A stretch of 64,000 nucleotides of DNA from Verrucomicrobiota bacterium (lineage in GTDB: Bacteria > Verrucomicrobiota > Verrucomicrobiia > Limisphaerales > VHCN01): NCBI GenBank assembly GCA_016871675.1, contig VHCN01000012.1, forward strand, positions 1 through 64,000. The letters are read 5' to 3'. The position numbers and the translations under genes are program-made. Positions 63,674-64,000 of this stretch are shown here, piece after piece. The notes below the pieces were generated by a model. That model did no database searches. It was not told the origin of the DNA and worked only from the letters and a program-made list of their open reading frames with translations. The stretch's first letter is position 1; the number at the start of each line of letters is the position of its first letter.

Positions 63674-63851
63674 AGAGGAAGAATCTTGTGCTGCGGAAAG
63701 CTAGGGGTTGCGTGTTTACACTGTCAAACTCTTATTCCGCCATCGGGTTGCGTAGTTCGACGCACCGCTGGCCCGTTGGAAATCGTGTCGGAGATTCGTT
63801 AAATGCCATCGAGTCGTTGCCCGTCCACCTAGGCGTCGCTATGTTCCACTC

Positions 63852-64000
63852 ATGCACGTGAACGCTCTCGCGCCGGCCCTCGCGTTGCTCTGGGTTCCCG
63901 GATTCCTCTGCGCCGCCACGCCCAAGACGGCCGCGGACGCGACAAAGTTACCCGCCCCTTCCCGTGTGGCGGCGGACTTCTCTCGCGACATCCATCCACT
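63852..64000 (+). CDS. PSCyt1/DUF1549-type exported protein, start only
   Basis: From ATG 63852 (MHVNALAPALALLWVPGFLCAA, a signal peptide) the frame runs off the window at RVAADFSRDIHP. The phrase VxFSRDIxPIL is the standard opening of Planctomycete cytochrome c (PSCyt1) domains, which precede DUF1549/DUF1553 in large secreted proteins. The haem motif would lie just outside the window, so the call rests on this short match. Confidence 0.55.
   Translation, partial: MHVNALAPALALLWVPGFLCAATPKTAADATKLPAPSRVAADFSRDIHP

Overview
This is a GC-rich bacterial chromosome segment that looks like Verrucomicrobiota, most likely the Pedosphaera/Limisphaera side. Three things point there: several one-domain prepilin-like proteins with the [17 protein letters not shown]-terminus and an H/DG motif near the C-terminus, sulfatases and Tat-exported Gfo/Idh/MocA proteins, and the start of a PSCyt1/DUF1549-type cytochrome protein at the right edge. 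The assignment is inferred from gene content, not from a marker phylogeny. I see no rRNA, CRISPR array, intact insertion sequence, phage or plasmid module. One tRNA, tRNA-Ile2 (CAT), lies at 323-395.

Layout. 1-121 is the end of glutamine synthetase, followed by a hairpin terminator. 420-4377 is a tight Mla-type lipid transport operon (mlaE-mlaF-mlaD) with a YacL-like PIN/TRAM protein and a DUF2007 protein. 4393-13013 holds a TPR lipoprotein, DUF362, an Nramp-like transporter, a sulfatase, a receiver-like protein, HemQ, a cold-shock protein, an HlyD-like protein and the wreck of a hybrid histidine kinase. 13026-15955 is thiH / DA1-like metallopeptidase / thiS plus a prepilin fragment. 16022-20136 carries a MogA/MoaB protein, a small lipoprotein and glcF-glcE without glcD. 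20155-25666 is a prepilin and lipoprotein island with MntR, a minimal zincin and a HAD fragment. 25686-33637 is a catabolic/secreted-enzyme region (Gfo/Idh, DUF3500, a methyltransferase with an in-frame stop, a SulP fragment, a sulfatase lacking its catalytic Cys, HEAT-repeat lipoprotein, YihY).

33702-44698 is a purine block: guaB divergent from purL-purF-purM-(membrane ORF)-purD, then an S41-like protein, a LON-domain protein and a DUF1844 protein. 44732-47221 holds uppP and a second Gfo/Idh protein. 47457-52843 is a MacAB-like exporter operon (YIP1, adaptor, ATPase, two permeases). 52954-56655 holds an RfaE2-like nucleotidyltransferase, ThrH, TyrA and an O-antigen-ligase-like protein. 56660-63673 holds a zinc-ribbon protein, a DsbD-like reductant carrier, a class V aminotransferase, GspF, thioredoxin and a protein with triple TVRL motifs.

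The least ordinary signal is a set of short tandem repeats with a strict 7-bp period. They occur between genes as inverted pairs (16506-16591, 62501-62555) and inside or at the ends of genes (glcF, purL, purM, start of the S41-like gene), where they seem to have added residues in frame to conserved enzymes. ThiH and PurL also carry longer in-frame inserts. Together with at least five decaying gene fragments, this suggests an actively reshaped genome. Also worth a look are a DA1-type peptidase between thiH and thiS, a sulfatase with Gly at the formylglycine position, and a methyltransferase split by one UGA.
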